Source: Chrysogorgia sp. JL179-B06
Taxonomy: Eukaryota > Cnidaria > Anthozoa > Scleralcyonacea > Chrysogorgiidae
Direction: 5' to 3'
Length of the DNA stretch: 64,000 bases
Assembly (NCBI GenBank): GCA_035772405.1
Contig: JAYKKM010000193.1
Coordinates: 3,936,501-4,000,500 of the forward strand
The notes beneath the pieces are model-generated. The model was not told where the DNA came from and ran no database searches. It saw nothing but the letters and a program-made list of their open reading frames with translations. Shown piece after piece: positions 56,201-64,000 of this stretch (position 1 is the stretch's first letter; each line of letters begins with the position of its first letter). A program made the position numbers and the translations under genes.

Positions 56201-57992
56201 GTTTGCCGTTATGTAAGCATTTGAAATTTTAGCTTGAGACGTCACTAGTGGTACAAGCTTAATCAGTGAAATATTAAGCATCGATATTTCTCACTATGAC
56301 TAGATCAATAACAAAACTTCACAGCAATATTAGTATTTTATTGTTTAACCGTCTAGTCGTCATTATATAGTTACAATAGCAACACAATTGGTTCCAGACC
56401 CTTTTTTTCTAATCTCAAGCTAAAATTTTAAATGCTTACATAAAGACAGCGGCAAACGGTAAATGAAAAATTTCAATAGGATTCTCATTATTCAAAACAT
56501 ACGTTTGAAGGAAAAACAATATGGAGTGTCGATTTTTTCATTTCATAAACACTTTAAAACGAGGTTAGGGTGGCTAATTTATATGCATATAAAAAATATT
56601 AAATCTGCAGCCATTTTTTAGTAAGGCCTATTTATTTCTAGCCGTTTATTATTACTTCTCAAATTCATTAATAATTCATGAACCAAAAACAAAAGAAATT
56701 CATATTTAATTAGTGTTTTGAAACCGAAGGAAGATCCATCTAGCTGATCACGTGATGTCGTTTTGAAATATTTCAAAGTCCTAGGACTTTGAAAATCTGT
56801 AAATTACTATGTTTGAGAAGTCAGTTCAAACACTCGACGTCAGACCTTACCGGGATTTCAAAGCCCTCGTGCATTAAAAATGCCCGCCTTCTGCTCGCAT
56901 TTTCAATAGGCACTCAGACTGTTAAATCCCGGTAAAGTCTTCCGTCTTGTGTTTGAACTATTACTTAAAACCCAGCTGTGTTGTGACCCTATTGTTGTAG
57001 CTGTCCATTATTTTTCATAATGGACTCGTAGCTCTATTATTTTGCACAACCGTCCGTTCTTTTTCTAATATTGAACGCTGTCCATTATTTTTCAATACAC
57101 AGCAATGTAAATTTAATTTATGCATCCATAACATTAACGCACAAAAACCTTTTTAATTCAATTCTATGATGTACACTGTATGTCTTTTACTTACAATCCA
57201 CTCAAAATTTTAAAACACTGATTTTTATATTTCCTGCTTCAATTCGAACTTCCGTGCCATTATCCTTTTCTTCCAAACGAATTCAAAACTAATTTATGGA
57301 AGTTGGGTTTTAAGCAGTCTAAAAGACTCAACCCAATCCATTATTTGAGAGAATGGACTGCACCTGCCCTGCGGGCTCGGTGCACTCCATTCTCATATAA
57401 TGGATTGGATTTCGGCTTTTATCCTTTACTTTGTGCACTGTAGGTCTGGTATTACTTGGTAGTGTGAACGATGGTGCCTACAATATCAGTCATACTATAT
57501 CCAGTATGTTAGTCCTTGGTGGTTATGCTGATCCTCAACATCGTGGCAGACTACAACAAATCTTATCTCTACCTCGAATGCATCAAGGGGAATCCACTGC
57601 TCGTTTCAAAAAGAAAGTTCATCTGAGGCGAACATGTCTTACAATGGCCGTTCAAAAAAGACAGGAAGCGATGGCACGTGCTTGGAATTTGTCCGAAAAT
57701 GATGTGAGGAACCGCTGGGTGAGACTGGCCCGAAGCGCTCTTGATCAACATAGGAACCAGAATCCCAATGCACCAAAAATTAAGGTAACTCTTTATTCGT
57801 TGCAGAATCCTAAGAGATAATACGCTATGATTGGCTTGATTCTATATGATCGCTTTACAGAGGGTCGACACAAGTTTCTACCTATATATATATATGGTCA
57901 AATATATGTATATGAAAAATCTGACTGCCCCAACCGCCAATCGAACCCGAGTTTGTAAGTGCGAAACAAAACCTAGATCTATCTATAAAAAA

Positions 57993-58046
<54 letters not shown>

Positions 58047-61000
58047 TACTATTACTATAGGAAGATGTGTCTCATCGAGAAAATTGTCCAGAAAAATATT
58101 TATTTAACGAGTATGGCGTACTACAAGAAACGGGCGACTCCACCCTGCTTACGTCACCCACAAAGGTTGATGCTCGAAGCACCGGATCCGAGTTATCTGA
58201 TGTTTCGTATCTTGCCAATTTTGATATTGATGCAGTACAAGCACGTGGACTGCCGATGACAAGAGACCAAATGAAACTTAAGAAGATTATTCACCCCAAC
58301 TCCAAAGGTATCTTGGTACTCCATGCGTCCGTCGACTTCTTGAAACGTGATGAATTCCTTTCAGCGTTGGTTCGCTTTCAGAACGATAAAGCAATTGTGG
58401 ATTCCATGGAAATCAATTTACCTATTCAATTTACCTACGTTTTATTTACTTCTAAACATACTATTCGCATGGATGGCTTTCAGGTGTGCCGTGCTGCTGC
58501 AGTATTATTCAAAGACAAGGTGAGTTTGTCGCATGACTTCGGAATGTGTATTAGTCTATTTCTAGTATGTTTTGATCAATTGAAAGCCACCAGTTTTGTT
58601 GCTATATTGCAGACACATCTTTCACAATAACATGACAATATAACAATAGCAGGGTTTTAACATGATGGGAGCGGCCGCAATCAGAACAGAAATGGCGGCC
58701 TTCAATTTACCAAAAAACACGATAAACAAAGCCACATTTCTCTAAAACTAAAAGACATCAGAAGAAAACTAATACTCATTCTCATGTAATTTGACAAATG
58801 ACTTTTATAGCAACACTTGTAAAATAAATGCTTTTCCATGTTTATATTAGCCCGGGTTTCCTATTTAACGAACGTTCGTTCATTCGTTCGTTCGTTCGCA
58901 ATCAACAGCAAGCATCTACTTTATGTATGCCTAAAAGGCAACTTACCTTTAAAGAGTGTTGCACCAGATTTTTTGGTTTTCTCCTATGAGTAGAATTTTG
59001 TTTTAGTTCATTAATTTATTTGTTCGAAATTTTGGCGAATCTACTTTTAGCAGCCATTATGAGTTGTTTTTTTAAACACCGCGCTACGCAGTATGTAACT
59101 ATCGTCTCAGACTCACTGGCCAGTCAACCAATCAGAATTCGTTCCAGCTCTGTAAGAGCATATAGCAAGAGACTATCGAGCATAGAAAACAAGGGCGAGT
59201 TGTGTAATTGTTTTTGAATAAATTTACAAGTTTCTAACCCACGAAACATTTTTCATGAAAAATTTCTCATTTTTCATGAAAAACACGCGAACTTGCCAAT
59301 GAAAATTGAGGATTTGTGATAGAAACTTGTAAAATTATTACTGAACTGTGATATAAACTGGCCGTGATATAATTGACTGGGCCGGACAGGAAAGAGTTAA
59401 TGTAATTAATAAGTTAACTTGGAACGATCAAGTAGAAGAATTAAGTCTGAGTAAAAAAAGCGTCATATGAGCAAACACACCAGCAAAATAACTTATTTTA
59501 TTATATTATTGGGCATGTATTCGTTCCGCAATTGACTACGCCTGTCATGTTTTTCATTACTCTCTGCCAAAGTGCTTACAAACCGACATGGACAGAATTC
59601 AAAGGAGAGCAATTCAGTGCTTGTGTTTATCCAAATTATCCCATACTAAGATGCTCTCACGTGCAAGCTTGAAACAATAATCACTCACCATCATAACATA
59701 ACAAGGGAACTTCAACTTTTTACATCCAATATGGAAAACGAGAAGAATAAACTACACAATCTACTGCCAAAAAATAACACCAACGCAAAATACAATTTAA
59801 GACGATGCAGAACTTTCAGTTTACAAATAGCTCCTTTATAATTAAGAGCAGCGAGTTGTTTTAGAAATTATGTTTTATTTTAAATCTGTAAACCCTAAAT
59901 ATTTTTTTATTATGTATGAATAGTTGCGCAATTCAGTTCTTCCTGCAATGTAACATTTTTTGAAATAAACTATCTATAGATCCATTATATATTACAGAGC
60001 CAAGTAATATGGCGGATATTTTCTATACATGAACTGGAAACCAACAACAAAAAGACTCAATAGAGCGAAAAGCCGAAAATAGACCGATAAAACAGTTGTG
60101 CTTGTAAATGTGTAATCGTGAATTATGTTCTATTGTATCACCTTTTTTTTAATTTGTAGACGTTCCATCGGTATGCCCTTCAGGCCAAATCCATGGCTGA
60201 CTTAACGAAGGCTTTGTTCATGTTTATTGACGGCAGTGTCATGCTTCCCCCCGGAAATTGGCAACCGGAACTACTGACACCAATCGCTGGAGCCATTTCA
60301 GAAATCACTCGAAAGAAAGATTTTATGCGCAAGTTTAAGCATCGTGACGGTAAACAACTGTGGAGAATCGTCCGCACCAAAATTTGTGTTATATCCATGC
60401 TGAAAGCTCATAGCAAAACATTGAAGAATGACGTTGACATTGAGACGAAAGAGACCGGCCACGAAGAAGTGCCAAGCACACCAACGTATTTTCCCAAGAG
60501 AGGCGACTGTCCAATAAAAACCAAACTTTGCAAACTTCGTAAGTACAGTATATTGCTGGATTGCAATCGATACCTTGAAACTCTAAGGAGAAAACCGGCC
60601 ATGTTGGTTCGTAGGTACAATAACTGAGTGCAAGTTTACATTTATAAAAATAGACACGCGATGCCTGCACGTGACTACCGCTGAGCAGTCTGAAACTGTT
60701 ACATACATTTATTAAACAATTATTGAATGAGGCTGAGCATGATTTCTCAAACTCATTAATAATTCATGAGCTAATTATCCAATAATAAAGACCCATCTAG
60801 TCACGGGATTGCATTTGGATAACTAAGTCAAACACCGTGTCTCAGAACACTACAATACATTTGATCGGCATACGTAATTAGAATATTGTAATTAGAATAT
60901 TTGAGGAAGATCTTCCTCAAATATCCTAATTATACGTATGCCGATCAAATGTATTGTAGTGTTCAACTATTAACATAACCCTCCCATGAGAGAATATCAT

Positions 61001-62247
61001 CCAATCAAATATAACCTATACTTGTGTTCATTTGAGAAGCTATTTAAACAACTCCAGCTCGTGTCCCACCGGGATATCCAAACACTCGAAAACAATTAAC
61101 AAAAACACTCGCGCTCGTGTTTTCATACATTGTTTTCTCGTGTTTGGATATCCCGGTGAAACACTCCCTATCGTTGTTCAAATATTACATCAATAATTAT
61201 CCAGACCGAGGTGAATGTTATCTGCCGGGTCTGGATAATTCTTATGGATAACATTAACATGTCTGGATAATTCGTGATATCATGTGTAAGCCGAATCCAA
61301 TAATTGTTTGATTATTCAAAGTATAAATGTATAGAAGCCTTTGGGGAGTTTAGGAAGTAACCCGCGCAAAGACAATTACGTCACCTACAGACACTTTTTG
61401 ATATTTTGTAGGTGGAAAGACATCAAGAATTGTCTAGGTTTTGTTTCACACCTCAATTTGATAAATGGAAACTAGTGTTGTCTTGTCTTGTCTTGTCTTG
61501 TCTTGTCTTGTCTTGTCTTGTCTTGTCTTGTCTTGTCTTGTCTTGTCTTGTCTTGTCTTGTCTTGTCTTGTCTTGTCTTGTCTTGTCTTGTCTTGTCTGT
61601 CCTTCTGCCGAAATCGTGAATAGGAACTCTAACGTTTCGAGCGAAGGCCCTTTTTCAGATAGTTGAGCTCTGACAAAGGGCCTTCGTGCGAAACGCCATA
61701 TATCTTATTCACTATATTTTCGGCAATACACCAACCTTTGTGTTTTTATTCGTATTTTGACACTGTCTACGCAATTAGTATATAATTATTTGTCTGTCTA
61801 TATGTCTGAAAAGTTCGTAATGTTTAAACAGGTAGGAGATTCATGAACAAACGGCTTCCTAATACCGAGAAAATTGCTGAAAGTGATGATGACAATGGCA
61901 GTGACGATGACCCAACTGAGTTTCACCCATTGCACCCCGACGGAAGGTGGTTTGGCGGCATACGTCGGGAATTAGTCAAACGCTATCCAGTCTACTGGAG
62001 CGATATCAGGGATGGATTTAATATCCAGTGCTTCGCCGCTTTGATTTACTTGTCTATAAGTTTGGTTGCAATGTGTTTAACGTATGGACAGGTTATTGCC
62101 AAATACACCGAGAATTATATGGGGGCTTCAGAAATGCTACAGGCAACAGCGATATCGTGCATTGTCATGGCTGTGTTTGGAACAGAACCACTATCTATAA
62201 TTGGAGGAACTGCAGCAATGTTGATTTTCGAAAGTTCTACATATCAG
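41132..62247 (+). CDS. SLC4-type bicarbonate/anion transporter gene (7 exons, 3' end beyond window)
   Basis: Exons 41132-41264, 41968-42083, 54412-54580, 57444-57784, 58061-58519, 60160-60538 and 61832-62247 join with fully consistent phases (1, 0, 1, 0, 0, 1, 0) into about 671 residues. The cytoplasmic Band-3 domain is recognised by ARWIKFEE-like SRWIKFEENVEPCGNWGRPF, INLPIQFTYVLFTS, YALQAKSMADLTKALFMFID and VMLPPGNW. The membrane domain begins with FGGIRRELVKRYPVYWSDIR and RDGFNIQCFAALIYLSISL, then FGTEPLSIIGG and AMLIFESSTYQ. SLC4 proteins move bicarbonate, chloride or borate across the plasma membrane. The membrane domain is truncated by the window edge, so substrate class cannot be judged. 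Confidence 0.88.
41738..41846. repeat. Cluster of CCTATAGGAATTCC palindromes
   Basis: Several overlapping copies of cctataggaattcct and its variants in intron 1 of the SLC4-like gene. Confidence 0.6.
41968..42083 (+). CDS. SLC4-like exon 2
   Basis: Acceptor aaatacag, donor GATGAC|GTAATT. Encodes (D)IPEIVVQPVKIEEISKKN and an acidic end GGHEDSDSDD, typical of a flexible amino-terminal tail. A LINE inserted 16 bp past its donor. Confidence 0.7.
42116..43154 (+). mobile_element. 5'-truncated LINE with 16-bp TSD and 333-codon open frame
   Basis: Flanked by aaaattaaaatgctta at 42100-42115 and 43155-43170. The frame 42126-43127 is intact: PWELLYADDLVLMAESIEEL (the RT catalytic YADD), GLKMNTGKTKVMVS, a PHD/treble-clef-like zinc finger (CSFCGKG..CTGCSGWVHKRC..CKVC), then KVYVACVRSAMVYGSETWAM and SRLRWLGHVLRKDDG. 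The 3' end is a TTG-rich tail. Truncation falls inside the RT, so it cannot move itself. It resembles an RTE/L1-like group common in marine invertebrates. Confidence 0.9.
43171..44750. other. Intron sequence, repeats without genes
   Basis: 43420-43570 looks like a LINE 3' UTR (gtaatggagcaaaagctctg, ending ttgtaaataaaataa). 44150-44220 has inverted tttacgacc / ggtcgtaaa blocks of a short repeat family. Nothing else is recognised. Confidence 0.4.
44753..47900 (-). CDS. hAT-like transposase gene (ZNF862/TTF-finger type), multi-exon
   Basis: Minus-strand blocks, in order: an acidic start (47893-47718, NDVDEVNDVEDVDEINENEL); a basic region and TTF-type finger (47530-46870: WLSDPKYKDWLRYDVQHNMM, WCDFC, then HMARNDH); the RNase-H-fold start FTGLGIDESTDRSHEKHIAA (about 46750-46510); GFDGAFVMASDMNGVLGI and IGIHCINHRLHLAVSKA (46410-46200); RWLSVGEAVKAVIHNYEPL (46018-45770); a damaged or poorly read part at 45700-45440; IFDPSAYPEEPQQL (45335-45070); and the hAT dimerisation end MPSNAEAERVFSVQNRVKTK (44945-44753). 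Introns have plausible GT-AG edges. It could be an autonomous hAT or a domesticated relative; terminal repeats were not found. It lies antisense in SLC4 intron 2. Confidence 0.8.
48228..48472. mobile_element. 245-bp palindromic hAT MITE with perfect 8-bp TSD
   Basis: GCGCGGAC is duplicated at 48220-48227 and 48473-48480. The ends CAGTGAGCTC / GAGCTCACTG bound two arms of about 115 bp that are almost perfect complements (ctatatatatatatctggag, cccaagatggccgactttgc). Non-coding; in SLC4 intron 2. Confidence 0.9.
48481..51985. other. Intron sequence with MITE fragments, no genes
   Basis: At about 49653 a MITE-like start caggggcggatctaggattt is followed by a poly-C run (about 49709-49731). A 20-bp unit ggagtttgtttggaagctat is doubled at about 50491-50530. 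A short palindrome lies at 47960-47985. Frames of up to 88 codons at 51470-51831 have no recognised similarity. Confidence 0.4.
51986..53560 (+). pseudogene. RTE/Jockey-like LINE, heavily decayed
   Basis: Pieces in order: FPAVVAGVKQGYVLAPLVFN (about 52180-52240), preceded by a duplicate of the same segment (about 52030-52085); TRKTEVLCQQ (52460); YLGGVLSFLCNMDEEVQNRI then KLASAAFGRLMRR (52554-52665); and ENRLPRRILYGHMQLSLQES (53325-53385). Frames break between all pieces. The doubled KQG segment suggests a tandem duplication inside the element. Confidence 0.7.
53573..53900 (+). repeat. Minisatellite, about 50-bp degenerate units
   Basis: Six or so units around gagggaaccgcgtccctcgcagatgcaatagc, GC-rich against its AT-rich surroundings. 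It begins within the LINE tail. Confidence 0.8.
54412..54580 (+). CDS. SLC4-like exon 3 (RWIKFEE)
   Basis: Acceptor attgttttag, donor AAATG|GTAAAT. VFIQLLELDSNGLLWREKSR, WIKFEENVEPCGNWGRPFLP and LRQLRHCLENG are the start of the Band-3 cytoplasmic domain. Confidence 0.88.
54806..55700 (+). pseudogene. Penelope-like element reverse transcriptase
   Basis: Frames 54806-55186 and 55146-55556 give PRMYGLPKIHKNGTPLRPIL, CSFDIVSLF, NIPLDETIKICIDTLYDS, DGVTMGSPLGPVLANVFVGY and the catalytic YVDDTFALF, diagnostic for Penelope-like RTs. A frameshift near 55165 splits SLF|TNIPLDE and another break follows 55556. The GIY-YIG part is absent. It lies in SLC4 intron 3, same strand. Confidence 0.87.
55799..55869 (-). 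ncRNA. tRNA-like repeat, best cloverleaf copy
   Basis: On minus: acceptor GTCTCAT / TTGGGGC, D-arm GCTC..GAGC, anticodon arm CCGAA-ACGTTGA-TTCGG, T-arm around TTCGATT. The anticodon position reads GTT but the base before it is C, not the invariant T, and no CCA follows. Flanked by the same tcaaatacatatatg block as the 10.5-kb copy, so SINE-like. Confidence 0.5.
56096..56553. mobile_element. 458-bp TTAA-flanked MITE with about 145-bp TIRs
   Basis: TTAA at 56092-56095 and 56554-56557. Ends AGTATTTATGAAAT / ATTTCATAAACACT. Arms include aaaaaatcgacactcttttt and its complement, and ttagcttgaga near the centre. Confidence 0.82.
56640..57420. repeat. Palindromic repeats of an intron
   Basis: A hairpin at about 56812-56970 (gttcaaacactcgacgtcag / accgggattt and inverted counterparts) and a second at about 57336-57412 (aatccattatttgagagaat / attctcatataatggatt). 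The motif attcattaataattcatgaa links this block to the 27.5-kb and 60.7-kb repeats. Confidence 0.6.
57444..57784 (+). CDS. SLC4-like exon 4
   Basis: Acceptor gcactgtag, donor ATTAAG|GTAACT. Completes the Gly codon, then LVLLGSVNDGAYNISHTISS, a basic FKKKVHLRR stretch and NLSENDVRNRWVRLARSALD. Conservation is weaker than in its neighbours. Confidence 0.8.
57925..57960 (-). repeat. tRNA-like repeat, truncated copy
   Basis: ctgccccaaccgccaatcgaacccgag keeps only the T-arm and acceptor 3' half, preceded by the same tcaaatatatgtatatgaaa block. Confidence 0.65.
57990..58046 (+). repeat. (ATT)n microsatellite abutting an exon
   Basis: About 18 ATT/TTA units that grade into ACTATT and end in the acceptor AG of SLC4 exon 5. 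Confidence 0.95.
58061..58519 (+). CDS. SLC4-like exon 5
   Basis: Acceptor attactatag formed by a trinucleotide array; donor GACAAG|GTGAGT. Encodes HASVDFLKRDEFLSALVRF and INLPIQFTYVLFTSKHTIRM, matching the core of the cytoplasmic domain. Confidence 0.85.
59490..59900 (+). pseudogene. LINE carboxyl-terminal fragment
   Basis: Frames in this stretch read SAIDYACHVFHYSLPKCLQT, MDRIQRRAIQCLCLSK and ITRELQLFTSNMENEKNKLH, the end region of CR1/L2-like RTs, with frameshifts. Confidence 0.65.
60160..60538 (+). CDS. SLC4-like exon 6
   Basis: Acceptor tttgtag, donor AACTTC|GTAAGT. Encodes HRYALQAKSMADLTKALFMF and VMLPPGNWQPELL, then a basic, divergent loop before the membrane domain. The frame continues open past the donor, but the next exon joins in phase 1 at 60538. 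Confidence 0.88.
60712..61306. mobile_element. MITE with CAATTATTG ends, interrupted by hairpins
   Basis: Ends acaattattgaatgaggctg and taagccgaatccaataattg match the 16453-16608 element. Inside are a near-perfect hairpin at 60849-60963 (aacactacaatacatttgat / atcaaatgtattgtagtgtt) and another at about 61063-61167 (ccgggatatccaaacactcg / cgtgtttggatatcccgg). tccagacc / ggtctgga pairs lie near 61200-61245. Confidence 0.7.
61331..61415 (-). repeat. Dispersed repeat shared with 38162-38245
   Basis: Inverted copy of the 38.2-kb block, ending gtgacgtaattgtctttgcg on the minus strand. Confidence 0.7.
61467..61602 (+). repeat. (TTGTC)n microsatellite, about 26 units
   Basis: Essentially perfect pentamers in SLC4 intron 6. 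An ORF of repeated LSCLV through it is an artefact. Confidence 0.98.
61628..61706. repeat. Short inverted repeat (cgtttcg..gaaggccctt)
   Basis: cgtttcgagcgaaggccctt faces aagggccttcgtgcgaaacg around a short spacer. Confidence 0.7.
61832..62247 (+). CDS. SLC4-like exon 7 (first membrane segments)
   Basis: Acceptor tttaaacag, donor TATCAG|GTACCT. Encodes an acidic patch (SDDDNGSDDD), FGGIRRELVKRYPVYWSDIR and about two hydrophobic helices up to AMLIFESSTYQ. No further exon is visible in 62248-64000. Confidence 0.9.
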
Positions 62248-62460
62248 GTACCTATACTTCCTAAGTTCTACATATCATGAGGTACCTATACTAAGGGGCA
62301 CTATGATCTGAAATCGTGTGTGATTTTAGTTTTCTAATGGGTTGTGTTCAATAAAACAAGTTATTTGAACGAAAAATCGGTTCGCCATTTTTAGAGCCAC
62401 AAAATCCCAGTTACGCGCTGTGACGTCATCTACTCCACACAAAAAATAATAATAACGACG

Positions 62461-62690
62461 TATTAGGAGCATTATACAATAGTCTCAATGTTCTTACAAC
62501 AATATATTCTTAATCTTACTTATAAAAACTAATTACAGTTTCATTAAAGCCTACTAATATATTACCAGTATTAGAAGGATGAAGCCCACTTAACATATCA
62601 ATGCTTCTAATTTCCTGTGGTAATGAATTCCACAGTTTTGGTGCGGCAACTGAGAATGTTCTGTCTCAAACACACCAAAGCTATTGAATT
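62461..62690 (-). pseudogene. L2-like LINE 3' end, uninterrupted copy
   Basis: On minus: TCTCAGTTGCCGCACC (VAAPKLWNSLPQEI), then the 3' UTR through gtaattagtttttataagta to gagactattgtataatgctc. It is the empty-site counterpart of the TA-flanked element at 13355-14815. Confidence 0.8.
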
Positions 62691-63159
62691 TACCTACGCT
62701 CACAGTGTAGAACTGTTTTCCTGCGCATAGTTTCGTTCGTTACTATATGTCTTTGCTACTATATGAATCGAGTTCTGATACGAGTAACGGCGAAAGCGTA
62801 CTTTTTCTTTCTTTTTTTTCATTAAAACTTTATTAAACGTGTCACAATGTATTTAGTCGTTACAAACTAATTGGGGAGTGGGACACAAGCGTCGTTTGTT
62901 CTTGTTTGTTCAGAGTATTTTTAATACGCCTGACTCGCTTTGAGGAAAATGCAGCAGAAAGGGCACTATAGGATATAAAACTAGAAGGAAGCTAAAGGCT
63001 GATGCTGTTCTATCACTATTTCTACGGAAAGAAGTATAGAAAAACGTAGAGTTTTGAGCGAGAGACGAAACCTTAGATGCTTAAAACAAGCGGTATTAAA
63101 TGTCCAGATCTATCTGTACGGATATATTTGTACATTACATATTTGTACATATCTGTGTT

Positions 63160-63410
63160 TTAAACTATTTAAGTATAGTTTAAACGCGAGCAGCAGTGTT
63201 TTATCAAAAGCGACTGCATATCAAAAACGACTCCAATTATTTCAGTGATTCAAGCCATTTTTGCCGTAGCCTGCGTGGCATGCGTTACGTTTTGGGGCGG
63301 GCGGAATTAGCGGCTGGGTGGAAAATGGGGAGGTGAACGCAGGCTATTTTCGCCGAGAAAATCGAAGGAAAGGTTTATGTAAATCAGGACGAATCTTTAT
63401 CACAACCTCA
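63160..63410. repeat. Dispersed palindromic repeat, copy 2 (interrupted)
   Basis: acgcgagcagcagtgtttta, ttcagtgattcaagcc and the aggacgaatctttat tail repeat the 22.4-kb copy, with an 80-bp MITE inserted. Confidence 0.78.
63267..63346. mobile_element. 80-bp MITE (TAGCCTGCG family) with empty-site paralogue
   Basis: Starts TAGCCTGCGTGGC, ends GAACGCAGGCTA. Flanked by tttttgccg (63258-63266) and ttttcgccg (63347-63355), a 9-bp duplication with one change. The copy at 22540-22575 has a single ttttcgccg at this point. Confidence 0.85.
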
Positions 63411-63414
63411 AAAA

Positions 63415-63629
63415 CAATAACACTAACCTTACCTTAATACTAACCCTAATAGTAATTTCCTTAATATTAACCCTATTACTAACCCTAATACTAAAGTTTA
63501 TACTAACCCTTACCCTTTTTCGGACACGCCGTTGCGCGTTACGCATTCCACTGTTTACTATCACCCTTGCTCTGTAAACAGTTTCGGTCAATAGTGTCCA
63601 ATCTTTTGTTTTCAGGGTTTGGGTTAGGG

Positions 63630-63699
<70 letters not shown>

Positions 63700-64000
63700 A
63701 GTTTTGGTGAGTATTTAGGTAAAGCATTAGAATCGATTAAACATATCAATCATCGCCCAGGTTATAGCCAACCCAAGTCGTTTCTATGTCTATCAGTCAA
63801 ATTAATGGCGGCCGGAAATTTCTTGACATGTGGCTAGAGACAGGAATGGCTCCGACTCCATATATTGGTCAAATTGGTCAAGAAAAAAGCTTTTTAGCTC
63901 GAAATGTGGAGAGTACTGTAACCAACCCCAAAACAACAAAGGTCCTAACCCTAACCCCCGCCCAACGAGTTTTCTACCAAACGAGTTTTCTAACCCTAAC
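63415..64000. repeat. Telomere-like CCCTAA/TTAGGG tracts and (ATT)n
   Basis: 63415-63510 has scattered actaaccctaatac units; 63615-63632 has gggtttgggttagggtt; 63634-63698 is an ATT array; 63918-64000 is another caacaaaggtcctaaccc member with a doubled cgagttttcta. No gene is seen. Confidence 0.8.

Noticed and set aside
57846..58259. 137-codon ORF with a run of Tyr
   Set aside because: The run is the ATT array and the rest overlaps SLC4 exon 5 in another frame.
60389..60670. Minus-strand ORFs of 70-93 codons
   Set aside because: Antisense shadows of SLC4 exon 6.
61412..61666. 84-codon ORF of repeated LSCLV
   Set aside because: It is the translation of a TTGTC microsatellite, not a gene.
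63415..64000. Chromosome end (true telomere)
   Set aside because: The CCCTAA-like units are degenerate, interrupted and shared with internal family members; no terminal array is visible.

Overview
The window looks like a gene-poor, AT-rich, transposon-saturated piece of an invertebrate animal genome. Two spliced host genes with metazoan GT-AG introns are present. So are LINEs, Penelope-like elements, BEL/Pao and two-gene Harbinger transposons, and scattered CCCTAA/TTAGGG-like (metazoan telomere-type) blocks. This mix fits a cnidarian, possibly an anthozoan, but the assignment is inference. No bacterial operons, rRNA or CRISPR are visible.

Layout. 1-2.5 kb: BEL/Pao gag-protease-RT on the minus strand, running off the left edge. 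2.5-6.2 kb: a two-gene PIF/Harbinger transposon, with a Myb/SANT-like protein on plus and a DDE transposase on minus, carrying one nonsense and one frameshift mutation; two MITEs sit in its intron. 6.35-7.2 kb: the 3' end of another BEL/Pao copy in the opposite orientation. 7.3-9.1 kb: MITEs and a RecQ-like helicase scrap. 9.4-21.7 kb: the last five coding exons of a mu-crystallin/ketimine-reductase-like gene on plus; its introns hold hairpins, a tRNA-derived repeat, a 1.46 kb TA-flanked transposon inside an L2-like LINE tail, LINE debris and a 182-bp LTR with a gag remnant. 22.4-41 kb: an intergenic block of LINEs, a nest of at least four inverted repeats (23.6-27.5 kb), duplicated hairpins (27.5-28.9 kb), a 15-bp tandem repeat arranged as a palindrome (38.3-38.8 kb) and a Penelope GIY-YIG fragment. 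41.1-62.2 kb: seven exons of an SLC4-type anion/bicarbonate transporter gene on plus, holding the cytoplasmic domain and the first membrane segments. Its second intron (12.3 kb) contains a LINE with a 16-bp target-site duplication, a complete-looking multi-exon hAT-like transposase gene on minus, a 245-bp palindromic hAT MITE and an RTE-like LINE. Later introns hold a Penelope RT, tRNA-like repeats and TTAA-flanked MITEs. 62.3-64 kb: repeats and telomere-like sequence; the rest of the SLC4 gene lies beyond the right edge.

The two host genes do not obviously work together. The strongest new material is the mobile-element record: several non-autonomous families can be delimited to the base by target-site duplications, and two of them by an empty-site paralogue inside this same window.
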